Origin: Chloroflexota bacterium | Lineage (GTDB): Bacteria > Chloroflexota > Limnocylindria > Limnocylindrales > CSP1-4 | Length of the DNA stretch: 5,722 nucleotides | Assembly (NCBI GenBank): GCA_030271555.1 | Contig: JARXKQ010000089.1 | Location: forward strand, 1-5,722 | Direction: 5' to 3' | Shown: positions 5,509-5,722 of the stretch, in pieces | How the letters are laid out: each line of letters opens with the position of its first letter | How positions within the stretch are numbered: position 1 is the first letter of the stretch | Position numbers and translations under genes: made by a program | Notes under the pieces: model-generated | What the model was told of the DNA's origin: nothing | Databases searched by the model: none | Seen by the model: the letters and a program-made list of their open reading frames with translations, nothing else

Positions 5509-5722
5509 ATGCCGACGGAGGCCAAGAAAGCCACTGTTGCCGCGCTGAAGGAAGACCTGTCAGCGGCCAAGGCGACGATCGTGGCCGACTACCGCGGCCT
5601 GACCGTTGCCGACATCAGTGCTGTGCGTCGCAGTCTGCGGGGCAACGGCATCAAGTACCGGGTGGTCAAGAACCGCCTGGCCAAGATCGCCGCACAGGAA
5701 GCAGGCAACCCCGAATTGGCGG
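5509..5722 (+). CDS. rplJ: 50S ribosomal protein uL10, 3'-partial
   Basis: uL10 anchors the L7/L12 dimers to the ribosomal stalk next to uL11 and, as the L10-L7/L12 complex, represses its own mRNA. Only the first 71 codons are in the window; the frame is open at the right edge. The N-terminal rRNA-binding domain is clear: KEDLSAAKATIVADYRGLTV (14-33), followed by a segment containing the conserved YRVVKNRLAKIA. AAGGAG (5498-5503) lies 5 bases before ATG, and MPTEAKKATVAALKEDL is a normal L10 N-terminus. It is preceded by a 250-base leader holding the L10-binding element. rplL is expected beyond the window. Confidence 0.97.
   Translation, partial: MPTEAKKATVAALKEDLSAAKATIVADYRGLTVADISAVRRSLRGNGIKYRVVKNRLAKIAAQEAGNPELA

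Overview
This GC-rich stretch of bacterial chromosome carries the ancient translation and transcription-elongation locus: rlmB - tRNA-Thr(TGT) - tRNA-Tyr(GTA) - tRNA-Thr(GGT) - tuf - rpmG - tRNA-Trp(CCA) - secE - nusG - rplK - rplA - rplJ. Everything lies on the + strand, and both end genes are cut by the window. High GC, GTG start use, EF-Tu and NusG sequence style and gene order suggest a Chloroflexota-like or neighbouring high-GC phylum, probably an uncultured one. This is an impression from sequence style, not a phylogenetic placement.

Bases 1-1256 hold an RlmB-type SPOUT 2'-O-methyltransferase. Its reading frame runs open through the left edge. It has an Arg/Asp/Pro-rich N-terminal extension, partly built from a perfect 27-bp tandem repeat, and a Lys/Pro/Ala-rich C-terminal tail. 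A plausible promoter (1273-1302) precedes three tRNA genes (1313-1636), all with encoded CCA. EF-Tu follows without an obvious new promoter. The bL33 gene rpmG, too short for usual ORF listings, starts immediately after the tuf stop. A tRNA-Trp sits between rpmG and secE.

secE and nusG overlap by one base (TGATG). rplK follows after 18 bp. Two long intercistronic regions break the otherwise compact ribosomal protein run. One is 155 nt between rplK and rplA, full of potential hairpins. The other is 250 nt between rplA and rplJ and carries a recognisable ribosomal protein L10 leader with GNRA-capped hairpins and a strong 11-bp stem. Both are likely sites of RNA-level feedback control.

The products act together: tRNAs and EF-Tu in decoding, bL33/uL11/uL1/uL10 and the rRNA methyltransferase in the large subunit, NusG in transcription elongation and transcription-translation coupling, and SecE in co-translational protein export. 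I see no mobile element, CRISPR array or defence system. The least ordinary parts are the repeat-built RlmB extension and the structured RNA leaders. I do not find evidence for a previously undescribed system.
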